Origin: Alteriqipengyuania abyssalis
GTDB taxonomy: Bacteria; Pseudomonadota; Alphaproteobacteria; Sphingomonadales; Sphingomonadaceae
Direction of reading: 5' to 3'
Assembly (NCBI RefSeq): GCF_019857185.1
Contig: NZ_JAHWXP010000003.1
Coordinates: forward strand, 649,501-713,500
DNA length: 64,000 bases
Shown here: positions 1 to 8,592 of the stretch, piece by piece
Layout: each line of letters starts with the position of its first letter
How positions within the stretch are numbered: the stretch's first letter is position 1
Notes under the pieces: generated by a model
Database searches by the model: none
The model's input: the letters and a program-made list of their open reading frames with translations, nothing else
What the model was told of the DNA's origin: nothing
Translations under genes and position numbers: made by a program

Positions 1-131
1 CCACCTCCCGCCTGCAGCGTGCGACGAAACAGCTGGATGGAAACATAGGAGCCGACCACGCACAGCAGCGCCGCCAGCAGAACGAGCATGAGATCATGCT
101 CATGGAAAAGACAGGTCAGAACGCGCAACAC
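1..131 (-). CDS. MHYT-domain membrane sensor protein, N-terminus only
   Basis: This gene runs off the left edge; only about 43 residues are visible. A GTG at 131 preceded by a GAAGG-like ribosome site opens a frame reading VLRVLTCLFHEHDL followed by a long hydrophobic helix (LVLLAALLCVVGSYVSIQLF). A short polar start with HEHDL followed at once by a transmembrane segment is typical of the first helix of MHYT integral membrane sensors, which usually carry cyclic-di-GMP or kinase output domains. The output domain lies outside the window, so signalling type is unknown. The start is uncertain: another in-frame GTG lies at 146. It points away from hemF, with a 153-base spacer in which I see nothing clear. 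Confidence 0.55.
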   Translation of the reverse strand, partial: MLRVLTCLFHEHDLMLVLLAALLCVVGSYVSIQLFRRTLQAGG

Positions 132-284
132 ACTACCTTCGAACACGTCGAAGGCTTCATCACCGATCGACAGCGTGCTCGGTAGAATTACTGAGGTTAA
201 TTTTGTGTAGGCAAAGCCTCGGTTCGCAGGCCCCTATCTGGCAAGCTGTCTGCCGGGGCGCCGAGCTCAGTGCCCCTTGCCCAA

Positions 285-1139
285 TCAGGTCCACACCGCT
301 TCGGGCGGCAGGCTCATCAGGATGGCGTCGACATTGCCGCCGGTCTTGAGGCCGAACAGCGTGCCTCTGTCGTAGACGAGGTTGAACTCGGCATAGCGCC
401 CCCGCCATTCCAGCTGGGTGCGCTTGTCCGCCTCGGTCCACTCGCTCTCCATCCGGCGGCGGACCAGCTTGGGGAAAATCTCCAGAAAGGCGCGCCCGAC
501 ATCCTGCGTGAAATCGAGATTGCGCGCGAAGCCGCTCTCGTCATCGCATTCCAGATGGTCGTAGAAAATCCCGCCGACCCCGCGATGCACGCCGCGATGG
601 GGGATGTAGAAATACTCGTCCGCCCATTTGCTGAAGCGTTCGTAATAGGTCGGGTTGTGCTTCGCGCAGGCGGCGCGGAAGGCGGCGTGGAATTCCTGCG
701 TATCCTCCTCGTAGGGGATCGGCGGATTGAGGTCCGCGCCGCCGCCGAACCACGCCTTGCCGGTGACGAGGAAGCGCGTGTTCATGTGCACTGCCGGGAC
801 ATGCGGGTTGGCCATATGTGCGACCAGACTGATGCCGGTGGCGGAGAAGCTGGGATCGTCCTCGGCCCCGTTGATCGTCTTGGCGAACTCGGGCGCGAAT
901 GTGCCGTGCACGGTGGAAACGTTGACCCCGACCTTCTCGAACACTTTGCCCTTCATCAGGCCCTGCACCCCGCCGCCGGGGCTGTCGTTGCCCTCTTCCT
1001 CGCGCTCCCAGGGGGTGTACTGGAAGGTCGCGTCGGAACCAGCCTCGCGCTCGATCGCCTCGAACTCGGCGCAGATCTGATCGCGCAGGGATTCGAACCA
1101 GGTACGCGCTTGTTGCGTTTGGGCAGACCAGTCGGGCAT
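285..1139 (-). CDS. hemF: Oxygen-dependent coproporphyrinogen III oxidase
   Basis: HemF oxidatively decarboxylates two propionates of coproporphyrinogen III to give protoporphyrinogen IX in aerobic heme synthesis; it is a soluble cytoplasmic homodimer. The 284-residue product has the usual family length and its signature stretches: PGGGVQGLMKGKVFEKVGVN near residue 53, VPAVHMNTRFLV near 114, WFGGGADLNPP near 131, and the C-terminal WRGRYAEFNLVYDRGTLFGL followed by ESILMSLPP-like sequence. It stands alone and is divergent from pdeM (69 bases between the starts). The short intergenic region shows no obvious Anr/FNR box. The anaerobic HemN alternative is excluded by the sequence. Confidence 0.96.
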   Translation of the reverse strand: MPDWSAQTQQARTWFESLRDQICAEFEAIEREAGSDATFQYTPWEREEEGNDSPGGGVQGLMKGKVFEKVGVNVSTVHGTFAPEFAKTINGAEDDPSFSATGISLVAHMANPHVPAVHMNTRFLVTGKAWFGGGADLNPPIPYEEDTQEFHAAFRAACAKHNPTYYERFSKWADEYFYIPHRGVHRGVGGIFYDHLECDDESGFARNLDFTQDVGRAFLEIFPKLVRRRMESEWTEADKRTQLEWRGRYAEFNLVYDRGTLFGLKTGGNVDAILMSLPPEAVWT

Positions 1140-1208
1140 TGTCTTCGCATCCTTGCGTGGCGTCGTGCATCCCTTGCCAATCCTGCCAGCCTAGGGCAAG
1201 TGGACCCC

Positions 1209-1925
1209 ATGGTTCCCCTTTCGTTCGGCACGGCGGAGCTGCTTCTGCGCAGCGACGGTGCGGTCTACTGGCCGCGCGAGGCGACGCTGTTCGTCGCCGA
1301 CCTGCACCTCGAAAAGGCAAGTTTCTTCGCGAGTCACGGCCAGCCGCTGCCGCCCTACGACAGCCGCGCCACGCTCGAACGGGTGGCGCAGGCGGTGGAC
1401 GAGACCGGTGCGCACAAGGTCGTGACGCTGGGCGACAATTTCCACGACGCGGATGGCGCAGCCCGCCTGGAAGAGGGCGCGTGCAACATGCTGCGCGCGC
1501 TCACCTCGCGGATCGACTGGGTCTGGATCACAGGCAACCACGACGGCCCGCCCGACGCCGCCGGGGCAGCCGCGCAGTGCGGCGGGTCTCTGCATGAAGA
1601 GCTGGAAATTGGCGGAGTGATCTGCCGCCACGAGGCGCGAGCCGGCGAAACGCAGGCAGAGCTTTCCGGTCACTGGCACCCCAAGCTTTCCGTCACCCTG
1701 CGCGGTCGCCACATACGCCGCCCGTGCGCGGTGATCGCCCGGCGCAGCGATGGTCCTCCGCGCATGGTACTGCCCGCATTCGGCGCACTGACCGGTGGAA
1801 TGGCGGCCGACGATCCGGCGATTCGCAAGAGCCTGAGCCCGGCCGAAACGATCGAGGCGCTGTGCGCGGTGCGCGGGCAACTGGTCCGTCTGCCGCTGTG
1901 GCGGGCCGAAAAACGCGCGGCCTGA
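1209..1925 (+). CDS. pdeM: Ligase-associated DNA damage response endonuclease PdeM
   Basis: A 238-residue calcineurin-like metallophosphoesterase. Visible metal-binding motifs in order are FVADLHLEK (DxH), VTLGDNFHD (GD), WITGNHDG (GNHD) and SGHWHPK (GHxH), the layout of the PdeM family, which elsewhere is encoded with an ATP-dependent ligase, an exonuclease and an Lhr-like helicase. None of those partners is next to it here, so the functional link is inference from family. The frame stays open far upstream but that part is antisense to hemF; ATG 1209 is preferred, with an in-frame GTG at 1200 closer to an AGGG box as alternative. Confidence 0.85.
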   Translation: MVPLSFGTAELLLRSDGAVYWPREATLFVADLHLEKASFFASHGQPLPPYDSRATLERVAQAVDETGAHKVVTLGDNFHDADGAARLEEGACNMLRALTSRIDWVWITGNHDGPPDAAGAAAQCGGSLHEELEIGGVICRHEARAGETQAELSGHWHPKLSVTLRGRHIRRPCAVIARRSDGPPRMVLPAFGALTGGMAADDPAIRKSLSPAETIEALCAVRGQLVRLPLWRAEKRAA

Positions 1926-2034
1926 CGCGATCTACCCGCTGCAAAGCGCGGTTCCTCGCGCAGCCCCCTTTCGCATTGCGGCGAAAACACCTAAATAGCG
2001 CGGACATCTGTTCATTACTCTAGGAGAGCATCCC

Positions 2035-2577
2035 ATAGCACGTCCCCCCCGTCGTTCCCTTCAGCCGCCGATCAAGAGCGGCCCGCGCTACGACAATTTT
2101 ATCCAGTCGCCCAAGGTCCGCGTTATCGACGAGACCGGGGAAAACATCGGTGTCCTCAACACGCGTGACGCGATCGAACGCGCTGCGGAAGTTGGCCTGA
2201 ACCTCGTCGAGGTGTCGCCGAACGCAGATCCGCCCGTGTGCAAGTTCCTCGATGTCGGCAAGCACCGCTACGAAGCGCAGAAGAAGGCGAACCTCGCGCG
2301 CAAGACGCAGAAGACGCAGGACATCAAGGAAGTCAAAATGCGTCCGAACATCGACACGCACGATTACGACGTGAAGATGCGCAATGTGGTGAAGTTCATC
2401 GAGAACGGCGACAAGGTGAAGTGCACGCTGCGCTTCCGTGGCCGCGAAATGGCGCACCAGCAGCTGGGCATGGACCTGCTCAACCGGGTTCGCGACGATG
2501 TGGAAGAGATCGCCAAGGTCGAAAGCTTCCCGCGCCTCGAAGGCCGTCAGATGCTGATGGTCCTCGCGCCCAAGTAA
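2035..2577 (+). CDS. infC: Translation initiation factor IF-3, AUA start codon
   Basis: IF-3 binds the 30S subunit, prevents premature 50S joining and proofreads the start codon. The product has the N-terminal domain (PPIKSGPRYDNFI, then VRVIDETGENIGVL), linker and C-terminal domain (EVKMRPNIDTHDYDVKM, ending QMLMVLAPK). No ATG, GTG or TTG fits the full N-terminus; the frame begins ATA GCA CGT CCC, 6 bases after a strong AGGAGAG box (2022-2028). infC typically uses a rare AUU/AUC/AUA start so that IF-3 represses its own synthesis, so ATA at 2035 gives a 180-residue protein. The downstream ATG at 2212 would lose the N-terminal domain. rpmI and rplT are not adjacent. Confidence 0.93.
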   Translation: MARPPRRSLQPPIKSGPRYDNFIQSPKVRVIDETGENIGVLNTRDAIERAAEVGLNLVEVSPNADPPVCKFLDVGKHRYEAQKKANLARKTQKTQDIKEVKMRPNIDTHDYDVKMRNVVKFIENGDKVKCTLRFRGREMAHQQLGMDLLNRVRDDVEEIAKVESFPRLEGRQMLMVLAPK

Positions 2578-2613
2578 CTGCCTCTTCTACCCCTGCAGCC
2601 CAAGGCTCTCCCC

Positions 2614-3165
2614 ATGCGCATAGTCTCCCTTGCCGGAATCGCCGTCGCGACCCTCGCTCTGGTCGCCTGCAATTCGGGAGGGGAGACGCAGCCGAACCAG
2701 GCCGCAAGCAGTGGCGAGAATACGCAGCAGGCGGGCAGCGATGCCGAGCAGCCGGCGGGCGTAAACGACGGGATTCCCGACCTCACACCCGCCACGCTCA
2801 CTCCCGAGGCGCAGAAAGGGGAAAAGGGCGCGCGCAACGTGCTGCTGTCCTTCACCCGTGCGATCGAGCTCAAGGAGTTCGATCAGGCCTGGAACCTGAT
2901 GGTGCCGGAACTGCGTGCGAATCTTTCGCGCGAGCAGTTTACGCAGACCTTTGCCGGTCTCGGCGACCTGACGGTCTCGGCTCCGGCCGGCACCATGGAA
3001 GGTGCGGCAGGGACGAGTTACTACGAGGTCCCGATCACCATCCGGGGCGCGACCGGGCAGACCCTGACCGGGGAGATCGTGCTCAGCCGGGTCAACGATG
3101 TCCCCGGCGCAACCGAAGAACAGCTGCAGTGGCGCGTGCGCCGCTTCTCTGTTTCGTCGAGCTAG
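2614..3165 (+). CDS. Hypothetical lipoprotein
   Basis: A 183-residue protein with a clear lipoprotein signal peptide: MRIVSLAGIAVATLALVACN, lipobox LVAC with Cys19. A low-complexity Q/N/E/A linker (residues 20-50) follows, then a compact domain beginning GARNVLLSFTRAIE and ending RRFSVSSS. A helix-rich start followed by beta-rich sequence with conserved-looking Trp residues could be an NTF2-like or DUF4019-like fold, but this is a guess. It lies 36 bases after infC on the same strand and may be cotranscribed. Function unknown; expected location is the periplasmic face of a membrane. Confidence 0.7.
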   Translation: MRIVSLAGIAVATLALVACNSGGETQPNQAASSGENTQQAGSDAEQPAGVNDGIPDLTPATLTPEAQKGEKGARNVLLSFTRAIELKEFDQAWNLMVPELRANLSREQFTQTFAGLGDLTVSAPAGTMEGAAGTSYYEVPITIRGATGQTLTGEIVLSRVNDVPGATEEQLQWRVRRFSVSSS

Positions 3166-3178
3166 CCCACCCTGCGGA

Positions 3179-3838
3179 TCACTCGATCCGGAAATCCAGC
3201 AGAGTGAACCGCGCCGGGCCGGTGGCATAGACGCCGTGCCCGCGCAGCGCGGGCGAACCGAACACGAAGCCGACCTGCGCAGTCCGATCCAGCGCGCGAT
3301 CGAACGCCTCGGGCAGCGTGTAGCTGGTGCCCCCGACCATCGCGATCCACTCCTCGTCCAGATCGATGCTGACCTCGTGCGTGCCGCGGCTCAGCGGGAT
3401 GACCTTGTCGTTCGGCGCGTACCAGCGGTGGTGCGGCGTGCGCATCGTCCAGCGGTCGCCTGCGCGCTGGAAATAGAGCGACAGGGTCGCAGTGTTCTGC
3501 GGGTCTTCCTCCGGCACGAAGCGCACTCCGCGTGCGGCATCGATCCGGTAACGCATGGTAATCCGCTTCGCGCCTGCTAGCGGCCGGGTTGCCGTGGTCA
3601 CATAGTGCACATGGCCCGCCGCCGGGCTGGGATAGGGGAAATCGAACACCGCACCGCGCGCGGTATCCTGCATGGTCGCGGGCATCCGGTATGAAGAGTT
3701 CTTGCCGCGCACGACCGGGCCGATCGACCAGGTCGAACGCGCGGACTGCGCCGCCGCCGGTGCCGATGGCACCACGGCGATGCCGGTGCCGAGCAATGCG
3801 ACAGATGCAGCGGCGAGGATCAGGGATCGCTTCAACAT
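3179..3838 (-). CDS. Secreted hypothetical protein
   Basis: Starting at ATG 3838 the product has 219 residues and a typical Sec signal peptide (MLKRSLILAAASVALLGTGI, cleavage probably after SAPAAAQS). The mature part is beta-rich with many aromatic residues (YHVHYVTTATRPL, HHRWYAPNDKVIPL, DLDEEWIAMVGG) and looks like a jelly-roll or lectin-like fold; I do not recognise the family. The frame is open upstream to 3910, but starting at 3838 places the signal peptide at the N-terminus. It converges on the lipoprotein gene with only 13 bases between stops. Confidence 0.65.
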   Translation of the reverse strand: MLKRSLILAAASVALLGTGIAVVPSAPAAAQSARSTWSIGPVVRGKNSSYRMPATMQDTARGAVFDFPYPSPAAGHVHYVTTATRPLAGAKRITMRYRIDAARGVRFVPEEDPQNTATLSLYFQRAGDRWTMRTPHHRWYAPNDKVIPLSRGTHEVSIDLDEEWIAMVGGTSYTLPEAFDRALDRTAQVGFVFGSPALRGHGVYATGPARFTLLDFRIE

Positions 3839-4080
3839 GCCCCGGACACTGCTCCAGCGCCAATGGATCGACGCTGAACGGGCCGTTGTGCGACCAGCCC
3901 GCCGCCCCATGTACTCAGGGTCGCTTGATCGCGGAAACTCCCGGCGGTACTGGCGCGTTCGAAAACCGGCAGCTGGTGGAGATGCGTTCCTGCGGAGGTT
4001 AGGAGCGGGCCCGCCACCGGCACAGCCTCCAGCCCAAGCCCCCGCCTTCCTGGGGGTATAGTTGAGGAAGGCCGTTCCCC

Positions 4081-5397
4081 ATGACCGACGCCGTCGACGC
4101 AGTCGAAACCCCCACCCCCCGCCGCAAGCCCAAGCCCGAAGTCACCAAGATCGACGGGCGCAAGATGAAGCCGTCCACCCTGATGATGGGCCACGGCTAC
4201 GACCCCGCGCTGTCCGAAGGATCGCTGAAGGCCCCGATTTTTCTGACCAGCACCTTCGCCTTCGAAAGCGCGGCTGCGGGCAAGCGCCACTTCGAAGGCA
4301 TCACCGGCCTGCGTGAAGGCGGCGCGGAAGGCCTCGTCTATTCGCGCTTCAACGGCCCGAACCAGGAAATCCTCGAAGACCGCCTCGCCATCTGGGACGG
4401 CGCGGAAGATTCGCTGTGCTTCTCCAGCGGGATGACCGCCATCTGCGTGATGATGATGGCCTATTGCAGCGCAGGCGACGTGATCGTCCACTCGGGCCCG
4501 CTCTATGCCGCGTCCGAAGGCTTCGTCGCCAAGATCCTCGCCAAGTTCGGGGTGAAGTATATCGACTTCCCCGCCGGTGCGACGCGTGAGCAGTTCGACG
4601 ATGTGCTCGCCAAGGCCAAGGCGATGGCCGAGGAGAACGGCGGCAAGGTCGCGATGATCTACCTCGAAAGCCCCGGCAACCCGACCAACGCGCTGGTCGA
4701 TATCGAGATGGTCCGCGATGCGCGCGACGCGGCGCTTCCCGCCGACTGCCCGATCGCGATCGACAACACCTTCCTCGGCCCGCTGTGGCAGCGTCCGCTG
4801 GAACATGGCGCGGATATCGTGTGCTATTCGCTGACCAAATATGTCGGCGGCCACTCGGACCTCGTCGCAGGCAGTATCGCCGGCGACAAGAAGTGGATGA
4901 ACCCGGTCCGCATGATCCGCAACACGATGGGCGGCATCGCCGACCCGAACACCGCGTGGATGTTGCTGCGCAGCCTCGAAACCGTCGAGTTGCGGATGCA
5001 GCGCGCGGGCGAGAACGCGGCGAAGGTCTGCGAATTCCTGAAGAAGCACCCCAAGGTCGATGGGCTCGGCTACCTCGGCATGATCGAGGATGAGCGCCAG
5101 CAGGACATCTACGACCGCCACTGCCTTGGCGCCGGGTCGACCTTCTCGCTGTTCCTCAAGGGCGGTGAAGAGGAGTGCTTCCGCTTCCTCGACGCGCTCA
5201 AGGTCGCCAAGCTTGCGGTCAGCCTCGGCGGCACCGAAACGCTCGCCAGCCACCCGGCCAGCATGACGCACCTCTCCGTGCCCCATGCACGCCGCCAGCA
5301 GCTCGGCATTTCGGACGCGCTGGTGCGGATCAGCATCGGGATCGAAGACCCCGAGGATCTGATCGCCGACTTCGATCAGGCGCTCGACGCGGTCTGA
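4081..5397 (+). CDS. PLP-dependent cystathionine gamma-synthase family enzyme
   Basis: A 438-residue fold-type I PLP enzyme of the Cys/Met metabolism family. Visible: FSSGMTAI (phosphate-binding region), YLESPGNPTN, AIDNTFLGPLWQRPLEHGAD, and the Schiff-base lysine in YSLTKYVGGHSD; the C-terminus has SLGGTETLASHPASMTH, typical of cystathionine gamma-synthase, beta/gamma-lyase and methionine gamma-lyase. An N-terminal extension of about 30 residues rich in K/P (RRKPKPEV) precedes GHGYDP. The exact reaction cannot be decided from sequence alone. ATG 4081 follows a GAGGAAG box. A bidirectional terminator follows the gene. Confidence 0.88.
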   Translation: MTDAVDAVETPTPRRKPKPEVTKIDGRKMKPSTLMMGHGYDPALSEGSLKAPIFLTSTFAFESAAAGKRHFEGITGLREGGAEGLVYSRFNGPNQEILEDRLAIWDGAEDSLCFSSGMTAICVMMMAYCSAGDVIVHSGPLYAASEGFVAKILAKFGVKYIDFPAGATREQFDDVLAKAKAMAEENGGKVAMIYLESPGNPTNALVDIEMVRDARDAALPADCPIAIDNTFLGPLWQRPLEHGADIVCYSLTKYVGGHSDLVAGSIAGDKKWMNPVRMIRNTMGGIADPNTAWMLLRSLETVELRMQRAGENAAKVCEFLKKHPKVDGLGYLGMIEDERQQDIYDRHCLGAGSTFSLFLKGGEEECFRFLDALKVAKLAVSLGGTETLASHPASMTHLSVPHARRQQLGISDALVRISIGIEDPEDLIADFDQALDAV

Positions 5398-5422
5398 TCG
5401 GCCGGTTCACCGGAAAAATGCG

Positions 5423-5458
5423 AATGGGCGGAGGCTGCAAGGCCCCCGCCCATTTTTG
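5423..5458. terminator. Bidirectional intrinsic terminator
   Basis: A perfect 9-bp stem pairs AATGGGCGG (5423-5431) with CCGCCCATT (5446-5454) and runs into a T tract on the + strand. The AA/TT flanks also give a weaker T run on the - strand. It separates the convergent PLP enzyme and TonB receptor genes. Confidence 0.85.
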
Positions 5459-5460
5459 TA

Positions 5461-7818
5461 TCAGCGCCCGAAACGCGCAGTCAGTTCGACCCCGAACAGG
5501 CGCGGTTCTGCGGGGATGAAGGTCGGCACGCGGAACGAACCGCCCGTGTTGCCGGCGTCGAGCAGATAATCCTCGTCGAAAGCGTTGCGAATGAAGCCTG
5601 CGATCTCGAACCGGTCGTTGGCGAAGGAAACGCCCGCCCGCGCGTTGACCAGCGTTACCGGCCCCTGCGAGATCAGCGGATCGTTCGGCACTTCGAAGAA
5701 GATCCGGCTGCGGTAGGTGATGCTCGGCGTGGCGAACAGACGCGCACCATTGCCCAGCGGATAGTCGACCGTGAAGCCGCCCGCCGCCTGCCACTCGGGC
5801 TGAAGGCGGAAACGCGCACCCGAATATTCGGGCGAGTACGCGCCGTCCTCGTCGATCCCGCCGCTGATGTAGCCGACATTGCCGAACACGCTCAGCCAGT
5901 CGGTCGCCTGCACCGCCAGCTCCGCCTCGACACCCAGGTTCGATGCCGAACCCGCGCTGGCGGTGATGAAGGAGCCGAGGTTGTCGGGGTCTGCGATCGA
6001 CACCTGGAAGTTGTCGTACTTCTGGTAATAGACGCCCAGCGAGCCCGACACGATGCCGGTCGCCAGCTTCACCCCGGCTTCGTAGTTCCACACGGTTTCT
6101 TCGGGGATCAGGTCCTGCGCCCCGCCCGCATTCACCGGGACCACCGGCGAACGGCGGCCCTTGGAGATCGTGGCGAAGACGTTCACGTCGGGGCTGATGC
6201 GATACAGGACGTTGAAGCGGGGCAGCCATGCATCGAAGCTGTCTTCGGCGGTCAGCGTCTGCCCGCCGGTATCCACCTGCCCCGGAATCAGCGGCGCACC
6301 GCTGAGGACCGAGTTGGGCACCACCGCCCGGAACCCCGAGCTGCGGTCTTCCCACAGGTAACGCACGCCTGCGGTCAGCTCCACCGATTCGACAGGGATG
6401 AACGTTACATCGGCGAAGACCGAATAGCTGTCGTTCTGGCCCTGGTTCTCGAACACGGAGGTGTACGGGATGGCCTGCGCCGCCCCGCTTGTCGCAAGAC
6501 CGGTGACAGCGGCCGCGGGCACACTGCCGTCAGGTGCCACGCAGGCGATCCCGGGAACGAGCGGGGCGCCGAACAGCGAGGTGAGGCACTGGAGGAAGAT
6601 GCCTTCCTCGGTCGAGAAGGGCACGTTCTGGATGCCGTCTTCGCTGAACACGTTCCAGCCGAAGGAGCCGCGCAGCCGGTCGCCCGCGTAGCTGAAGCGG
6701 CCTTCGTGGCTGAACTGGTCGCCCTTCGCGATCTCGGCGAATTCGAGGAACGGCGCGGCCGAACCGTCGGCGTCGAACACCTCCGCGCTGTCGAAATTGC
6801 GGTATCCGTTGACCGTGGTGAAGGTCCAGCCGGGCGCGAAGTCCCACGCGGCGGTCAGGTTCACATCGTAGACTTCGCGGTTCAGGCCCAGCTGGTCATC
6901 GCCCAGCGCCTGCGCCGAGTAAGGCGATCCGCCCAGGTTCGCATCGACGAAGGCATTGGCCGGACCGCCCGGCGCACCGGCGAAGGCGGGGAACGTGCCC
7001 GAGATGAAGGGCGTGCCGCCGTTGCGCTGCTGGTCGTAGGTGCCGATCAGGTCGATCGTGATGTCGCTCGACGGGGTGAAGCGCAGCGATCCGCGAACCC
7101 CGAACTGGTCCTTCGCGTAGAGATCGTCCGTCTGGCTGGTCGCGAGGTTCTTTACATAGCCGTCACGCGTGCGCCATTCGAAGGCGACCCGTCCCGCGAT
7201 CACATCCGATCCTGCATTGACGAAGCCCGAGAGCAGCGTGGCGTCGTAGTTGCCGTAGCCGCCGGTCATCTCGGCGGAGAAGCCGGGCTTCGGCTTGGCG
7301 GAGACGAGGCTGATCGCGCCGACCGCGCTGGCGGTGCCGAACAGGGTCGCCTGCGGGCCCTTGATGACTTCGACACGCTCCAGATCGTAGATCGCCTGAT
7401 ACGATCCGCGCGAACGCGAGATGTCGACTCCGTTGTAATACAGCGTGACACGCGGGCCCTGCTGCGCCGAGCCGCTGTCCGAGGTGATGCCGCGGATGAC
7501 GATGCCCGGGTTGTTGGCGCTCTGCTCCTGAATGTTGAGGCCGGGGACATAGTTCGACAGCTCGTCGAGATCGGTGACGCCCAGATTGGCGATCTGATCT
7601 CCGCTCAGGGCACTGATCGTGATCGGCACGTCGAGCGCGCGCTGTTCGATCTTCTGCGCAGTGACAACGATCATGTTGCCGGTTTCTTCGGTGATTTCCT
7701 CCTCGCCGGCGGCATCATCGGCAGGCTCGACCGGAGCCTGCGCGAGGGCGGCGACAGGCGACAGCGCGGCGGTGCCGAGCAAGACGAGACGGAGGATGGA
7801 AACGGAAGACGAACGCAT
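5461..7818 (-). CDS. TonB-dependent outer membrane receptor
   Basis: A 785-residue outer membrane receptor. Start ATG 7818 follows a GGGG box and gives a signal peptide (MRSSSVSILRLVLLG to AALAQ). It has a TonB box region (GNMIVVTAQKIEQRALDVPIT), a plug domain (NPGIVIRGITSDSG, GPQATLFGTASAVGAISLVS) and a 22-strand-type beta barrel ending in an aromatic residue (ELTARFGR), where F lies third from the end. The plug type resembles sphingomonad receptors for uptake of iron complexes or organic compounds; the ligand cannot be told. It is transcribed alone, with an inverted repeat in its upstream region. Confidence 0.9.
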   Translation of the reverse strand: MRSSSVSILRLVLLGTAALSPVAALAQAPVEPADDAAGEEEITEETGNMIVVTAQKIEQRALDVPITISALSGDQIANLGVTDLDELSNYVPGLNIQEQSANNPGIVIRGITSDSGSAQQGPRVTLYYNGVDISRSRGSYQAIYDLERVEVIKGPQATLFGTASAVGAISLVSAKPKPGFSAEMTGGYGNYDATLLSGFVNAGSDVIAGRVAFEWRTRDGYVKNLATSQTDDLYAKDQFGVRGSLRFTPSSDITIDLIGTYDQQRNGGTPFISGTFPAFAGAPGGPANAFVDANLGGSPYSAQALGDDQLGLNREVYDVNLTAAWDFAPGWTFTTVNGYRNFDSAEVFDADGSAAPFLEFAEIAKGDQFSHEGRFSYAGDRLRGSFGWNVFSEDGIQNVPFSTEEGIFLQCLTSLFGAPLVPGIACVAPDGSVPAAAVTGLATSGAAQAIPYTSVFENQGQNDSYSVFADVTFIPVESVELTAGVRYLWEDRSSGFRAVVPNSVLSGAPLIPGQVDTGGQTLTAEDSFDAWLPRFNVLYRISPDVNVFATISKGRRSPVVPVNAGGAQDLIPEETVWNYEAGVKLATGIVSGSLGVYYQKYDNFQVSIADPDNLGSFITASAGSASNLGVEAELAVQATDWLSVFGNVGYISGGIDEDGAYSPEYSGARFRLQPEWQAAGGFTVDYPLGNGARLFATPSITYRSRIFFEVPNDPLISQGPVTLVNARAGVSFANDRFEIAGFIRNAFDEDYLLDAGNTGGSFRVPTFIPAEPRLFGVELTARFGR

Positions 7819-7869
7819 GGTGAGACCCCTTATGCTGCGATTGCGAAGGGTCGTTAGGGACGCCACGTG

Positions 7870-7890
7870 ACCGATCAAGGTCCGATCGGT
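7870..7890. promoter_or_regulatory. Inverted repeat upstream of TonB receptor gene
   Basis: ACCGATC (7870-7876) and its exact reverse complement GATCGGT (7884-7890) are separated by 7 bases, about 50-70 bases upstream of the receptor start. Size and position suit a dimeric repressor operator. No regulator gene is adjacent, so this is only a candidate. Confidence 0.35.
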
Positions 7891-7921
7891 GACGCTTTGA
7901 TGACGATATGCGTTTGTCTTT

Positions 7922-8455
7922 CTAACCGTGCCATTCGCGCCGCGCTTCGGCAGCTTTCAGCACCTCGTAGGAGACCTGCAGCTTCTGAAACTCGGCGGCG
8001 GCTTCCTTGTCGCCCGGCTTCACGTCGGGATGGACGGTCTTCGCCTTTTCGCGCCAGGCGCGTTTGATCGTGGCGAAATCGGCATCGGATTCCAGACCCA
8101 GCACGTCGAGCGCGCGCATCTCGTCCGCCGAGCGGGATCCATCGCCCGATCCGCCCCAACTGTAATGCGAGGCTTCGGCATAGCCTGCATTGTCGCGCTG
8201 TTCGGTCCGCGCGCGCTCGGCCGCCTCGGCCTTTTCCAGGCCTTCGAAATAGTCCCACTTGGAATTATACTCCGCCGCATGTTTCTGGCAGAAATACCAG
8301 CGATCCGGGTTGTTGGGGGATTTTGGTGCGGGGCAGTCGCCACGCTCGTCGCAGCCGTGGCGATCGCACAGGCGCACGGTCGCGGCCTCGCGACTTTCCT
8401 CGTAGCCGCGCCAGCGCGGGAAACCCCAATCGTTCGATCTGCGCGGTTTTGCCAT
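7922..8455 (-). CDS. J-domain protein with Cys-rich N-terminus
   Basis: A 177-residue protein. The C-terminal 70 residues are a J domain: ALDVLGLESDADFATIKRAWRE, then the diagnostic HPD tripeptide (KTVHPDVKPG) and a helix IV-like end, so it should stimulate a DnaK-type ATPase. The N-terminal half has a Cys/His-rich patch (CDRHGCDERGDCPAP, then FCQKHAAEYN) that could bind zinc, followed by a charged helical linker. This layout occurs in small alphaproteobacterial J proteins of unknown client. It lies downstream of, and may not be part of, the Tol-Pal operon (137 bases and a terminator between). Confidence 0.85.
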   Translation of the reverse strand: MAKPRRSNDWGFPRWRGYEESREAATVRLCDRHGCDERGDCPAPKSPNNPDRWYFCQKHAAEYNSKWDYFEGLEKAEAAERARTEQRDNAGYAEASHYSWGGSGDGSRSADEMRALDVLGLESDADFATIKRAWREKAKTVHPDVKPGDKEAAAEFQKLQVSYEVLKAAEARREWHG

Positions 8456-8532
8456 TGGTTCAATCTAGAGCGATCGACCGCGCCCGCAACCTCGCAAACC
8501 GGTCTTTGAGGCCCCTCGCGCCACCACAGCGC

Positions 8533-8570
8533 AAAAGAAAAGGCGGACGGCCCGCAAGCCACCCGCCCTT
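8533..8570 (-). terminator. Terminator of the Tol-Pal operon
   Basis: On the - strand a hairpin with GGGCGG paired to CCGCC is followed by TTTTCTTTT, starting about 23 bases after the pal stop codon. It fits an intrinsic terminator for the operon. Confidence 0.65.
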
Positions 8571-8592
8571 CCCGCACTACGGCGCTTGCCGC

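Noticed and set aside
270-1208. Upstream extension of the pdeM frame
   Set aside because: This part is antisense to hemF; the metallophosphoesterase fold begins at 1209.
3832-5286. 484-codon open frame on the - strand
   Set aside because: Antisense shadow of the PLP enzyme gene, driven by GC3 bias; no ribosome site and no family motif.
6706-7857. 383-codon open frame on the + strand
   Set aside because: Antisense shadow of the TonB receptor gene.
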